The notes beneath the pieces were generated by a model. It saw only the letters and a program-made list of their open reading frames with translations, ran no database searches and was not told where the DNA came from. A program made the translations under genes and the position numbers. From positions 40,193 through 104,192 of the forward strand of contig JAMONP010000044.1 in NCBI GenBank assembly GCA_027065695.1: a stretch of DNA of 64,000 bases, read 5' to 3'. Below, piece by piece: positions 43,639 to 53,280 of the stretch. The stretch is from Desulfuromonadales bacterium. GTDB lineage: Bacteria > Desulfobacterota > Desulfuromonadia > Desulfuromonadales > BM103. Numbering within the stretch: the first letter of the stretch is position 1; each line of letters starts with the position of its first letter.

Positions 43639-43654
43639 TGGTATTTGTTTTGCA
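43639..43654 (+). promoter_or_regulatory. candidate sigma-54 promoter of the second liv operon
   Basis: TGGTATTTGTTTTGCA has GG (43640-43641) and GC (43652-43653) exactly 10 bases apart with a perfect TTGCA half. It stands in the 390-base gap between the sigma-54 activator gene and the livG-type gene at 43781. Behind it lie two TCCGGGTGTTA copies (43675-43685, 43698-43708). Nothing else was recognised in this gap. Confidence 0.55.
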
Positions 43655-43780
43655 CTTTTGCTATAGTTCGATGCTCCGGGTGTTACGTGTGTAATGATCC
43701 GGGTGTTAATGGTGCAATGCTTAGGGCGTAGTATAAGGCTTATGCCATGCTGATCATGGCTACTCTGGAAGGAAAGCGTT

Positions 43781-44602
43781 ATGAGTGAAAACCAGCCTCT
43801 AATAAAAGTTGATAATATTTTTCTGTCGTTTGGCGGCGTTCATGCCCTGCGAGAAGTCTCCTTTGCAGTTCACCCCGGAGAGATTTTTTCGATAATCGGG
43901 CCGAATGGTGCGGGTAAAACTTCGATGCTTAACTGTATCTCAGGGCGCTATCAACCCCAGAAAGGGCAGATCACCTTCAAAGGGCAGAGCGTTATTGGTA
44001 TGAAGCCCAATATCCGCTGCAAGCTCGGTATTGGTCGAACCTTTCAGAACCTGGCACTATTCAATCACATGACCGTGCTCGACAATATTATGGTTGGGCG
44101 CCATCATCTGCTGAAGAATAACTTTCTGACCGGTCCGCTGTACTGGTTCTCCGGTGCTCGTAAAGAAGAATTGGCACATCGCCGGGAGGTTGAGGACATT
44201 ATCGATTTCCTGGAAATAGCCTCTATCCGTAAAAATATTGCCGGAACACTTTCCTATGGATTGCGTAAGCGGGTCGAACTGGCTCGGGCGGTGGCTTTGC
44301 GACCCGACCTGATCCTGCTTGACGAACCGATGGCGGGCATGAATCTGGAAGAGAAGGAGGACATGGCCCGCTACATTATCGATCTCAATGAAGAATGGGG
44401 TATGACGGTGGTCATGATTGAGCATGATATGGGCGTGGTTATGGATATCTCGCACCGGGTAATGGTTCTTGATTTCGGCCGGGAGATCTGTACCGGGCTA
44501 CCGGATGAAGTTATGGCAAACGAACAGGTCAAGATCGCCTATCTCGGTGTTGGCCTCGATGACGATGAAGAGGCGCAGGAAACCTCTGGAGAGGTGGCTT
44601 AA
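43781..44602 (+). CDS. livG: branched-chain-type ABC ATPase (LivG family)
   Basis: 273 residues. Walker A GPNGAGKTSML, signature region LSYGLRKRVELARA (a LivG-type variant), Walker B LILLDEPMAGM and the His switch IEHDMG. An acidic C-terminal tail (DDDEEAQETSGE) follows the fold. The stop overlaps the next ATG (TAATG). First gene of the second branched-chain-type transporter operon. Confidence 0.92.
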   Translation: MSENQPLIKVDNIFLSFGGVHALREVSFAVHPGEIFSIIGPNGAGKTSMLNCISGRYQPQKGQITFKGQSVIGMKPNIRCKLGIGRTFQNLALFNHMTVLDNIMVGRHHLLKNNFLTGPLYWFSGARKEELAHRREVEDIIDFLEIASIRKNIAGTLSYGLRKRVELARAVALRPDLILLDEPMAGMNLEEKEDMARYIIDLNEEWGMTVVMIEHDMGVVMDISHRVMVLDFGREICTGLPDEVMANEQVKIAYLGVGLDDDEEAQETSGEVA

Positions 44603-46545
44603 TGACTATGCAGAAGACGGCATATGTAGACGTAAAAAAGTTTGACACCTTTCCCAAGTTGCTCGCTTACAATGCCGAGAACTACGCGGATGAAGTGGCG
44701 TTAAGAGAGAAGGAATTCGGTATCTGGAATGCGTTCACATGGGCCGACTATAACCGTAATGTCAAACTCTTTGCCCTCGGTATGCACAAGCTGGGAATCG
44801 CTCACAACGATTCAGTCGGAATTATTGGTGACAATCGGCCTGAGTGGGTCTATGGCGAAGTTGCTTCACATGCTTTAAGGGCAATGATCTTCGGTATCTA
44901 TCAGGATTCTCTCAATGAGGAAGTCGCCTACCTGATCAATTACGCCGGTGCCAAGATCATCATTGCCGAGGATGAAGAACAGGTCGACAAGGTTCTTGAG
45001 ATTACCGAAGAATGTCCCTGTGTCGAACATATTATTTACTGTGATCCGCGCGGCATGCGCAAATATGATGACCCCAGGCTGATGAGCCACCTGGATCTGA
45101 TGGCTAGCGGTCAACAGCTCGATGAAGAACAGCCCGACCTCTATATGCAGTTGGTCAATCATGGCAAAGCTGAGGATGTGGCGATTCTCTGTCCAACCTC
45201 AGGAACGACCTCCAATCCGAAGCTGACTATGCTCCAGGCCGGTCCCATGCTGGAACACAGTGTCGCCTATCTGGAGGCTGATCCGAAGTATCCTAGTGAC
45301 AACTATGTCTCGGTACTGCCGCTACCCTGGATCATGGAGCAGGTGTATGCCGTAGCTCAGGCCTTGATCAGCAGGATCATCGTCAATTTTGTCGAAGAGC
45401 CGGAAACCATGATGGAGGATCTGCGCGAGATCGGGCCGACCTTTGTCCTGCTAGCGCCGCGTGTTTGGGAAACGGTTGCTGCCGATGTCAAGGCCAAGAT
45501 GATGGATGCAACCAGGTTCAAGCAGGCGATGTACAACTTCGCCATGAAGCTGGCTGAAAAGGCGGCTGCCGAGAAACAGGGCAAACAGTCAAAGCTGGCC
45601 TACTGGTTACTGTTCCGACCCTTAAAAGACCGCCTTGGCTTTACCTACCTGCGTTCCGCTGCAACCGGTGGTGCCGCGCTCGGTCCCGACACTTTCAAGT
45701 TTTTCCTGGCTATGGGGGTGCCCTTGCGGCAACTCTACGGTCAGACAGAAACAGCCGGTGCTTACACTATACACGAAGCCCATGATGTTGATTTTGACAG
45801 TGTCGGCATTCCTTTCCGCAACGCTCAGGTACGGATTGATAATCCTGACCATAACGGCGTTGGCGAGGTTGTCTCCAAGACCTGTGGTATGTTCCTTGGC
45901 TATTACAAAAACCAGCAAGCGACTGATGAGTCTCTTATTGATGGCTGGATGCGCACTGGTGACGCCGGTTACTTCAAAAAAGAGAACAACCATCTGGTGG
46001 TCATCGACCGCATCAGTGATCTGGCCGAGACCTCAACCGGCAATAAATTCTCGCCGCAGTTTATCGAGAACAAGCTCAAGTTTTCGCCGTTCATTGCTGA
46101 GGCGGTGGTGCAGGGTGACGGGCGCTCCTATCTGTCAGCGATCATCTGCATCCGTTTCGATATTGTTGCCAAATGGGCTGAACAGCGGAATATCGCTTTC
46201 ACCAACTACATCAACCTCTCTGCCCAGGACAAGATTTATGAAATGGTACAAAAAGAGGTGGAAATGGTTAATAAAACCCTACCAGACGCCCAGAAAATCC
46301 GCAAATTTCTGCTGCTTTACAAGCAACTTGATGCCGATGATGGCGAATTGACCAGAACCAGGAAGGTGCGTCGTGGCGTCATCAAGGAAAAATATGCCGA
46401 TATCATCGACACCATCTATTCCGACAAGGATGTCGTTCATATCGATACAGTAATTACTTTTCAAGATGGTAATAAGTCGCGTGTCCAGACTGACATTCGG
46501 ATTGTGGACCTGGTGTCTCTGAGTGCAGCAAAACAAGCCGTGTAA
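44602..46545 (+). CDS. AMP-forming acyl-CoA synthetase (FadD/ACSL-like) inside an ABC operon
   Basis: 647 residues of the long-chain acyl-CoA synthetase type: P-loop AILCPTSGTTSNPKLTM near residue 195, LYGQTETAGAYTIHEA near 378, GWMRTGDAGYFKKENNHLVVIDRISD near 448. A slight oddity is CPTSGTTSNPK in place of the usual YTSGTTGxPK. The gene sits between livG and livH, an arrangement seen in other aromatic- or fatty-acid-using proteobacteria. It probably activates the imported acid immediately after entry. The substrate is not evident. Confidence 0.9.
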   Translation: MTMQKTAYVDVKKFDTFPKLLAYNAENYADEVALREKEFGIWNAFTWADYNRNVKLFALGMHKLGIAHNDSVGIIGDNRPEWVYGEVASHALRAMIFGIYQDSLNEEVAYLINYAGAKIIIAEDEEQVDKVLEITEECPCVEHIIYCDPRGMRKYDDPRLMSHLDLMASGQQLDEEQPDLYMQLVNHGKAEDVAILCPTSGTTSNPKLTMLQAGPMLEHSVAYLEADPKYPSDNYVSVLPLPWIMEQVYAVAQALISRIIVNFVEEPETMMEDLREIGPTFVLLAPRVWETVAADVKAKMMDATRFKQAMYNFAMKLAEKAAAEKQGKQSKLAYWLLFRPLKDRLGFTYLRSAATGGAALGPDTFKFFLAMGVPLRQLYGQTETAGAYTIHEAHDVDFDSVGIPFRNAQVRIDNPDHNGVGEVVSKTCGMFLGYYKNQQATDESLIDGWMRTGDAGYFKKENNHLVVIDRISDLAETSTGNKFSPQFIENKLKFSPFIAEAVVQGDGRSYLSAIICIRFDIVAKWAEQRNIAFTNYINLSAQDKIYEMVQKEVEMVNKTLPDAQKIRKFLLLYKQLDADDGELTRTRKVRRGVIKEKYADIIDTIYSDKDVVHIDTVITFQDGNKSRVQTDIRIVDLVSLSAAKQAV

Positions 46546-46578
46546 AAAAGGTCTGTAACCGGTGGTGGGAGAATCTCT

Positions 46579-47472
46579 ATGAATTTTGAATTGTTGACAC
46601 AACTGATTATCAACGGACTCGTTGTCGGCACCCTCTACGGGGTTGTGGCTATGTGTTTTGTGTTGATCTACAAGTCGACCCGTGTGGTCAACTTTGCCCA
46701 GGGGGAGTTCCTGCTGATCGGAGCCTGGACCTGCTGGGCCATGCTGGTCAAGTTTGAGTTGCCCTTTTACATTGGTTTTCCGTTGACTCTGGCCTTCATG
46801 GTGGTTTTTGGTGTTCTGCTGCAGGTGCTGGTGCTGCGACCGATGATCGGTGAGCCGATTATTTCCGTGATCATGGTCACCGTTGGGTTGTCGATGTTTT
46901 TCCAGGGGCTGGTAACCTGGATCTTCGGTGGTTACACCAAGGCATTTCCACAGGTTTTTTCAGTGAAAACAGTGACTATCGGCGGGTTGCAGATAGAGTC
47001 GGCCTATATCATGAGTCTGGTTGTTTCAATTGTCATCATGATCGCTTTTTACTTCTTCTTTAAATATTCACGCCTGGGGCTGGCGATGCGTGCCACGGCA
47101 TTTGATCAACAGATCGCGCAAAGTCTCGGCATCTCAGTCAAGCATGTTTTTGCCGCTGCCTGGGCAATTTCTGCGGTGGTTTCGGCACTTGCCGGGGTGG
47201 TTATCGGCATGGTCAACGGGGTCTCTTCTGCGCTCTCCTTCATTGGCATCAAGGTCTTCCCGGTGGTTATCCTCGGTGGCCTCGATTCGATCGTCGGCGC
47301 GATTGTCGGCGGCCTGCTGATCGGCGTGCTCGAGAATCTGGCCGAGTTTTTTGACAGCCAGTGGCTGCACATAGGCAACTTGTACGATATTGCACCCTTC
47401 TACGCCTTGGTTATTATTCTGATGATCAAGCCCTACGGCTTGTTCGGCACTAAAGATATCGAGAGGATTTAA
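46579..47472 (+). CDS. livH: branched-chain-type ABC permease (LivH family)
   Basis: 297 residues, polytopic, with the LivH start GTLYGVVAMCFVLIYKSTRVVNFAQGEFLLIGAW and the late VVILGGLDSIVGAIVGGLLIG block. It partners with the livM gene that starts four bases after this stop. Confidence 0.92.
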   Translation: MNFELLTQLIINGLVVGTLYGVVAMCFVLIYKSTRVVNFAQGEFLLIGAWTCWAMLVKFELPFYIGFPLTLAFMVVFGVLLQVLVLRPMIGEPIISVIMVTVGLSMFFQGLVTWIFGGYTKAFPQVFSVKTVTIGGLQIESAYIMSLVVSIVIMIAFYFFFKYSRLGLAMRATAFDQQIAQSLGISVKHVFAAAWAISAVVSALAGVVIGMVNGVSSALSFIGIKVFPVVILGGLDSIVGAIVGGLLIGVLENLAEFFDSQWLHIGNLYDIAPFYALVIILMIKPYGLFGTKDIERI

Positions 47473-47475
47473 ACG

Positions 47476-48540
47476 ATGGCCTCTGCTCATTCTCGCATGC
47501 GCTGCGGAGAATTCCGCACCACCTATCAGGCGGATATGACCATCTTCCCAACGCCGCTGGCACGTCGGGTTGCTGTTGTTTCAGTGCTTCTTCTGCTCGT
47601 GGCACCGCTCTGTCTCAATGCCTACTATCTGAATCTGATGATTCAGATAGGTTACTACGGTATCGCTGCCCTGGGTTTGAATATTGTTGTCGGCTTTACC
47701 GGACAGATTTCCCTGGGGCATGCGGCTTTCTTCGGTCTGGGGGCCTTTACCTCGGCGTGGATCAGTAACAATAGCGGTATTCCGGTCTTTTTTACTATCC
47801 CTCTGGCGGGCCTGTTTACCATGGCCGTCGGTCTTGTCGTTGGCATTCCGGCGGGACGCATCAAAGGTCTCTATCTGGCGATTGCTACTCTGGCTTCGCA
47901 GTACATTCTCGAGGATTTCTTTGCGCGGGCCGACTGGTTTACCGGTGGTTCCGCCGGTGCCATGGCCAACCCTGTTTCGATCTTCGGCTATGAAATGTTC
48001 ACCGACCAGTCTTTTTTCTACGTAGTGCTCTTCTACGTGGTGATCATGTTCGTGGCCGGCGCCAACCTGATGCGCTCCCGCGATGGCCGTGCGTTCATTG
48101 CGGTGCGCGATCATTACCTCTCTGCCGAGATCATGGGGATTAACCTGACCAAGTACCGCATCCTGTCGTTTGGCATTTCTTCTTTTTATGCCGGTATCGG
48201 CGGGGCTCTGTTCGGTCACTACCTGGGTTTTGTTTCTGTAGAAGGATTTACCCTGCTGCTTTCGATCCAGTTCCTCGCCATGGTAATCATCGGTGGCCTG
48301 GGATCGGTGATGGGAGCAATGCTGGGAACCGTTTTTATGGTTTTATTGCCGGAAGTAATGGAGTTTGGCGTACATCTGGTTGGTAGTAATAGTACAGCCA
48401 TGACCCTGGCTCTGGCTTATCTCAAGGAGATGGCCATCGGCCTGGCAATCATCTTGTTCCTGATTTTCGAGCCAGACGGTCTGGCGCATCGCTGGAAGAT
48501 GATCAAAAATTACTGGAAACTTTATCCTTTTTCATACTAA
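47476..48540 (+). CDS. livM: branched-chain-type ABC permease (LivM family)
   Basis: 354 residues; start ATG 47476 has GAGAGGA 8 bases before it. The N-terminal 30 residues are hydrophilic and longer than usual. LivM signature ALGLNIVVGFTGQISLGHAAFFGLGAF and MVIIGGLGSVMGAMLGTVF are present. Confidence 0.92.
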   Translation: MASAHSRMRCGEFRTTYQADMTIFPTPLARRVAVVSVLLLLVAPLCLNAYYLNLMIQIGYYGIAALGLNIVVGFTGQISLGHAAFFGLGAFTSAWISNNSGIPVFFTIPLAGLFTMAVGLVVGIPAGRIKGLYLAIATLASQYILEDFFARADWFTGGSAGAMANPVSIFGYEMFTDQSFFYVVLFYVVIMFVAGANLMRSRDGRAFIAVRDHYLSAEIMGINLTKYRILSFGISSFYAGIGGALFGHYLGFVSVEGFTLLLSIQFLAMVIIGGLGSVMGAMLGTVFMVLLPEVMEFGVHLVGSNSTAMTLALAYLKEMAIGLAIILFLIFEPDGLAHRWKMIKNYWKLYPFSY

Positions 48541-48643
48541 CCACCGAACAGAAGGTGCTCGGGTTTACTGGGCTTTCAACGGGGGAGTCGTTCCCCTTGC
48601 GGCTTGATAAAGATCATAAACAATAGAGAAGGAGGAAAACGTC

Positions 48644-49891
48644 ATGCGCAAAATGTTACTCTGTGGGACTGCAGTAATGGCAATTTTGGGTTTTTCAACC
48701 ATGGCAACCGCTGCCGACACGATTCCGGTCGGTCATTTAGCCTGCTACACCGGACCGACCTCGGATGTCGGTCTGCCTTACGGTAATGGCGTTGCCGACG
48801 CTATGAATTACATCAACGCGAATGGTGGGGTGAACGGCAAAACACTTGATTTTGCAACAGTTGACTATTCTTACAAGGCGCCACAAGCCATCGCCACCTA
48901 CAAGAAGTGGCTGGCGACCAATAAACCGGTAGCAATCCAGGGGTGGGGAACCGCCGATACTGAAGCACTGGTCAAATTTGTTGCCAGGGACGAAATCCCC
49001 TACTTCTCGGCCTCCTACTCCGGTCACTTGACCGACCCGACCGGTAAGTCACCAAAAACCAAGGCACCAGCTCCTTATAACTTCTTCTATGGCCCTTCTT
49101 ATTCCGATACTTGTCGCGGTCTGGTGCAGTGGGCAGCTGAAGATTGGAAAGCCAAGAAGGGCAAAGGCAAGCCCAAGTTCATCCACATGGGCGCTAACCA
49201 TCCTTATCCAAATGCACCCAAGGCGGCTTGTGCCGAATACGCCAAGGAACTCGGGTTTGAAGTTCTCAACCCGATCGTTTACTCTCTCAAGCCCGGCGAT
49301 GCCAAGGCTCAGTGCCTGACCCTCAAGGATTCCGGAGCCAACTATGCCTATCTGGGTAATACGGCAGGTTCCAACATCTCCCTGTTGAATTCCTGTAATA
49401 CCGTCGGTGCTAAACCTCAGTACCTGGCGAATGTTTGGGGCTGGGATGAAAATGCCATTAAGGCAGCCAAAGAAGCTGGCGACGGTGTTGCTGTACCTCT
49501 GGGTGCCCCGTCCTGGAATGATGATGTTCCAGGGATGAAGATGGTTCACGATATCTCCAAGATGTCCGATTCTAGCGGCAAGACCTACCGAAACCTGCAT
49601 TACATGCGCGGTGTCTGCGCAGTCTTCTTCATGAAGGATGCCATGGTCTCTGCCGATAAGATGAGCGGCGGAATTACCGGTCCGAACATCAAGAAGGGCA
49701 TGGAGCAGATGAGAGATCATGTCCCCGCCGGTCTGGAAGGTGTCTGCAAGCCCTCCACGTGGACCAACGAAGATCATCGTGGTACCACTGAAGTCTCGGT
49801 CTATACCACAACCTATAACGGTGGTGATTTCACCTTTAACCCACAGTCGACAGTAACCGTTCCTCGTCGTGATGACTGGCTTGGTTGGTAA
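48644..49891 (+). CDS. ABC transporter substrate-binding protein (LivK type)
   Basis: 415 residues with a Sec signal peptide (MRKMLLCGTAVMAILGFSTMATA, cleavage likely after ATAA) and a periplasmic-binding type I fold. AAGGAGGAAAA before the ATG is the strongest ribosome-binding site of the operon. Unlike the Tat-dependent paralogue at 25899 it is exported unfolded. The cysteines at several positions (ACYTG, DTCRG, AACAEY, QCLTL, NSCNT, GVCAV, GVCKP) could form disulfides. Its ligand is unknown. Confidence 0.9.
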   Translation: MRKMLLCGTAVMAILGFSTMATAADTIPVGHLACYTGPTSDVGLPYGNGVADAMNYINANGGVNGKTLDFATVDYSYKAPQAIATYKKWLATNKPVAIQGWGTADTEALVKFVARDEIPYFSASYSGHLTDPTGKSPKTKAPAPYNFFYGPSYSDTCRGLVQWAAEDWKAKKGKGKPKFIHMGANHPYPNAPKAACAEYAKELGFEVLNPIVYSLKPGDAKAQCLTLKDSGANYAYLGNTAGSNISLLNSCNTVGAKPQYLANVWGWDENAIKAAKEAGDGVAVPLGAPSWNDDVPGMKMVHDISKMSDSSGKTYRNLHYMRGVCAVFFMKDAMVSADKMSGGITGPNIKKGMEQMRDHVPAGLEGVCKPSTWTNEDHRGTTEVSVYTTTYNGGDFTFNPQSTVTVPRRDDWLGW

Positions 49892-49902
49892 GATAAACGC
49901 TG

Positions 49903-49995
49903 CAGGGACGGCGCGAGTCGCCGTCCCTGCGTTCTTTCAGTTTGAGATTCAAGATTGTCGGTTCGGAGCAATATTACTCCGAACCGACAATCTTG
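49903..49995 (+). promoter_or_regulatory. two hairpins between livK-type and livF-type genes
   Basis: CAGGGACGGCG-CGAGT-CGCCGTCCCTG (49903-49929) is followed by a perfect 19-bp stem, CAAGATTGTCGGTTCGGAG (49950-49968) with its complement at 49977-49995 around an 8-base loop. Neither has a good T-tract. They probably limit read-through and protect the binding-protein message. Confidence 0.65.
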
Positions 49996-50027
49996 GACCT
50001 GAAGCACTTCGCAGAGGAGCGTGAGCA

Positions 50028-50849
50028 ATGGCAGAGCCAGCACAAAAAGTTGAAGCCAAAGAATCGATCCTGTCGATTAACAATATCGAGGTTGTGTACG
50101 ACGAAGTTATCCTGGTGTTACGAGGAATCAGCCTTGAAGTCCCCAAGGGTGAAATAGTCACCCTGCTCGGTCCGAATGGTGCCGGCAAATCAACCACCCT
50201 TAAAGCGATTTCCGGCTTGCTCAAGACCGAGGATGGCGAAGTGACCCGCGGCTCTATTCATTTTAAGGGGGAAAGTATCGCCAACAGTGCCCCGGACGAG
50301 ATCGTCCGTAAGGGGATTTTTCAGGTTATGGAGGGCCGGCGTATTATCGAAGATATGACGGTTATCGAAAACTTGCGTTTGGGCGCTTTTACCCGTCGTG
50401 ATAAATTTATCAAGGACGATATTGACAAGGTCTTCCACTATTTCCCCCGCTTGAAGGAACGTACCGGCATGGCCGGGTATCTTTCCGGCGGTGAGCAACA
50501 GATGCTTGCTATCGGGCGGTCGATTATGGCGCGGCCGGAGATGATCCTGCTCGACGAGCCTTCGATGGGCCTGGCACCGTTGCTGGTCAAAGAAGTGTTC
50601 AACATTATCCGCACGATTAATCAGGAGCAGGGCATCACCATGCTGCTGGTCGAGCAGAATGCCAACATGGCTTTACATTGTGCTTCCTACGGCTATGTCA
50701 TGGAGTCTGGCAAAATCGCTCTCGACGGCACTTGCGAGGAACTTCTTGCCAACGAAGACGTGAAGGAATTTTACCTTTCCGGTGGTGACAAGGACCGCAA
50801 ATCATTTAAAAACCTCAAGTCTTATAAGCGTAGAAAGCGCTGGATGTGA
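50028..50849 (+). CDS. livF: branched-chain-type ABC ATPase (LivF family)
   Basis: 273 residues. Walker A GPNGAGKSTTL, signature LSGGEQQML, Walker B MILLDEPSMGLAP, and VEQNANMAL as the switch segment. A basic C-terminal tail (KDRKSFKNLKSYKRRKRW) is unusual for LivF. Completes the second importer. Confidence 0.93.
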   Translation: MAEPAQKVEAKESILSINNIEVVYDEVILVLRGISLEVPKGEIVTLLGPNGAGKSTTLKAISGLLKTEDGEVTRGSIHFKGESIANSAPDEIVRKGIFQVMEGRRIIEDMTVIENLRLGAFTRRDKFIKDDIDKVFHYFPRLKERTGMAGYLSGGEQQMLAIGRSIMARPEMILLDEPSMGLAPLLVKEVFNIIRTINQEQGITMLLVEQNANMALHCASYGYVMESGKIALDGTCEELLANEDVKEFYLSGGDKDRKSFKNLKSYKRRKRWM

Positions 50850-50851
50850 GT

Positions 50852-52093
50852 ATGGACAACTTTTACGATACTCTTGAAACTCGTGGTCATACTGAACGTG
50901 AAGCTGCGCAGATGGAGGCACTTAGCTTTCAGGTTGAGCATGCACAAAAGAATGCACCTGCTTACAGTCGCTTGTTTTCCGGTATCGATGCCAGCGTTAT
51001 CAACAGTCGGACCGCCTTGGCAAGCTTGCCAGTGATTCGTAAAGAAGAGTTGATCGAGCAGCAGCGCCATGACCTGCCTTTTGGTGGGCTGGCCGCAGTC
51101 AAGGCACCAGAACTGAACCGGGTCTTTGTTTCGCCAGGGCCGATCTATGAGCCTGGCAGTCGACGAGAGGATTTCTGGCGCTTTGCTCGTGCTCTCTATG
51201 CCGCCGGTGTTCGTGGCGGTGAACTGCTGCATAACTGCTTTGCATATCACTTTACCCCTGCCGGTGCCATGGTCGAATCTGGAGCCCATGCGCTGGGCTG
51301 TACGGTTTTTGCCGCCGGCCCCGGTCAACTTGAGGGGCAGGTTCGGGCGATTGCCGACTTGCGACCGGATGGCTATGTTGGTACGCCGTCGTTTCTTAAA
51401 CTGATTCTTGACAAGGCCGATGAGCTTGGAGTTGAAGTTCCCAGTTTGAGCAAGGCACTGGTCTCCGGTGAATACTTGTCACCGAGCCTGCGCGAGACCT
51501 TCGCCGGGCGTGGCATTGCGGTGCTGCAGTGTTATGCGACTGCGGATCTTGGGCTGATCGCTTATGAATCATCAGCTGTCGAGGGCATGATCGTTGATGA
51601 GGGCATCATCCTCGAGATTGTGCGCCCTGGAACCGGCGATCCGCTGCCGGACGGTGAGGTTGGTGAAGTGATTGTCACCTCTCTGTCTCCAGAATATCCT
51701 CTAATCCGTTTTGCCACCGGTGACCTGTCGGCAATCTTGCCTGGAGAAAGTCCCTGTGGTCGGACCAACCGACGCATCAAAGGTTGGATGGGCCGTGCCG
51801 ACCAGACCGCCAAAGTGCGCGGGATGTTCGTTCACCCTTCACAAGTAGCAAAGATTCTGAGTCATCACCAGGAAGTTCTCAAGGGACGCTTGGTTGTTGA
51901 GCGTGTTAATGATGCCGATTCAATGGTGCTTCACTGCGAATTGATGAGTGAGGCACCTGATCACTTGGCCGATGCGGTTGTGGCTACAATTCGGCAAATC
52001 TGCAACTTGCGTGGCGAAGTCTGCTTTGTCCCTGTCGGAAGTCTCGCTAACGATGGCAAGGTTATCGACGATCTCCGTCCTGTCGATGTCTGA
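50852..52093 (+). CDS. PaaK-like (phenylacetate-CoA ligase family) AMP-binding enzyme
   Basis: About 413 residues from the ATG at 50852, three bases after the livF stop. The fold matches phenylacetate-CoA ligases: LASLPVIRKEELIEQQ, NCFAYHFTPAGAMVESGAHALGC, QCYATADLGLIAYE, PLIRFATGDLSAI and the C-terminal GRADQTAKVRGMFVHPSQV. The usual Ser/Thr-Gly-rich P-loop is not obvious (region FVSPGPIYEP), so activity as a ligase needs proof. Cotranscribed with the importer and the CoA-transferase that follows. Confidence 0.85.
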   Translation: MDNFYDTLETRGHTEREAAQMEALSFQVEHAQKNAPAYSRLFSGIDASVINSRTALASLPVIRKEELIEQQRHDLPFGGLAAVKAPELNRVFVSPGPIYEPGSRREDFWRFARALYAAGVRGGELLHNCFAYHFTPAGAMVESGAHALGCTVFAAGPGQLEGQVRAIADLRPDGYVGTPSFLKLILDKADELGVEVPSLSKALVSGEYLSPSLRETFAGRGIAVLQCYATADLGLIAYESSAVEGMIVDEGIILEIVRPGTGDPLPDGEVGEVIVTSLSPEYPLIRFATGDLSAILPGESPCGRTNRRIKGWMGRADQTAKVRGMFVHPSQVAKILSHHQEVLKGRLVVERVNDADSMVLHCELMSEAPDHLADAVVATIRQICNLRGEVCFVPVGSLANDGKVIDDLRPVDV

Positions 52094-52113
52094 GCGGAGG
52101 CCGAGGATTGCAC

Positions 52114-53235
52114 ATGCTTGATGATACGCTGCAAGGCTTCCGGGTTCTTGATCTCAGCCAGTATCTACCCGGCCCGTACGCGACACGCCTGCTTGCTGAT
52201 CTTGGTGCCGACGTGGTTAAGGTCGAGCCACCGGCTGGCGACCCGATGCGAACTTTCATTTTTCAGGATGATGACGACCTCTCGCCACTTTACAAACAAG
52301 TTAATGCTGGCAAGACGGTGGTCAGGATCGATCTGAAAAAAGAGGCGGGGCGTGTCCGTTTTGCCGCTCTGGTAAGCGCCGCCGATGTTCTGCTTGAATC
52401 TTATCGCCCAGGTGTTCTGGATCGCCTTGGTTTCGGCTACACCCGTCTGCAAGTTCTCAATCCTCGTTTGGTTCACTGTGCCATTTCCGGCTTCGGTCAG
52501 GATGGGCCTGCAAGTCTACGGGCCGGGCATGACCTGACTTACATGGCTCTGAGCGGCATGTTACATCATACCGGGACGCTAGAGACGCCGGTGATTCCCT
52601 TTCCTCCAGTCTCCGATTATGCCAGTGGCCAACATGCGGCAAGTATGATCCTGGCGGCGCTATTACACCGGGAGCGCAAGGGTGCCGGGTGCACTATTGA
52701 TACCAGTCTTTTTGAGACAGCCCTTTCCTGGCAGTCTTTTGGTCAGGCTGGAGTAGGTCGTGCTGATCGGGTTCTCGAGCCTGGGCGTGGTTTGATCACC
52801 GGTGGTGTGGCCTGTTATCAGATTTACCGGACCGCTGATCATAAATTTGTGGTTCTCGGAGCGCTTGAAGAAAAATTCTGGCAAGCCTTCTGTACTACAG
52901 TTGAGCGACCGGAATGGATTGCCAGGCAACACGTGAAGATGCCACAGACGGCCCTGATCAATGAATTACGCGCACTCTTTGCCACCGCGTCACGTGATGA
53001 TTGGGTTAGCTTGCTTGCCGAGACGGATTGTTGCTTTGAGCCGGTGCTTGCTCCTGAGGAAGTTGCCTGCCATCCGCACGTGGTACATCGACAATTGTTA
53101 GAACCATCGCTGGACGGCGCTCTGCCGACTGAAATCAGATTTCCCGCCATAGTTGATCAGAGAACACCCCGTCATCGGCAACCGTTGCGTGAAGTTACTG
53201 TTGAGGATGTTGCTGCTGGTTGGGGGGTGGGTTAG
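52114..53235 (+). CDS. CaiB/BaiF-type (class III) CoA-transferase
   Basis: About 373 residues from the ATG at 52114 with GAGGA upstream. Family III features: FRVLDLSQYLPGPYATRLLADLGADVVKVEPPAGDP at the start, NAGKTVVRIDLKKEAGR, and the catalytic Asp in GHDLTYMALSG. It would transfer CoA between carboxylic acids by way of an aspartyl anhydride. It offers a second, ATP-free way to activate the acid imported by this operon. Substrates unknown. Confidence 0.9.
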   Translation: MLDDTLQGFRVLDLSQYLPGPYATRLLADLGADVVKVEPPAGDPMRTFIFQDDDDLSPLYKQVNAGKTVVRIDLKKEAGRVRFAALVSAADVLLESYRPGVLDRLGFGYTRLQVLNPRLVHCAISGFGQDGPASLRAGHDLTYMALSGMLHHTGTLETPVIPFPPVSDYASGQHAASMILAALLHRERKGAGCTIDTSLFETALSWQSFGQAGVGRADRVLEPGRGLITGGVACYQIYRTADHKFVVLGALEEKFWQAFCTTVERPEWIARQHVKMPQTALINELRALFATASRDDWVSLLAETDCCFEPVLAPEEVACHPHVVHRQLLEPSLDGALPTEIRFPAIVDQRTPRHRQPLREVTVEDVAAGWGVG

Positions 53236-53280
53236 GCTGAGCTCAACCCGTTATCTGCCCTTATTGTAGGACAGGTTCCT

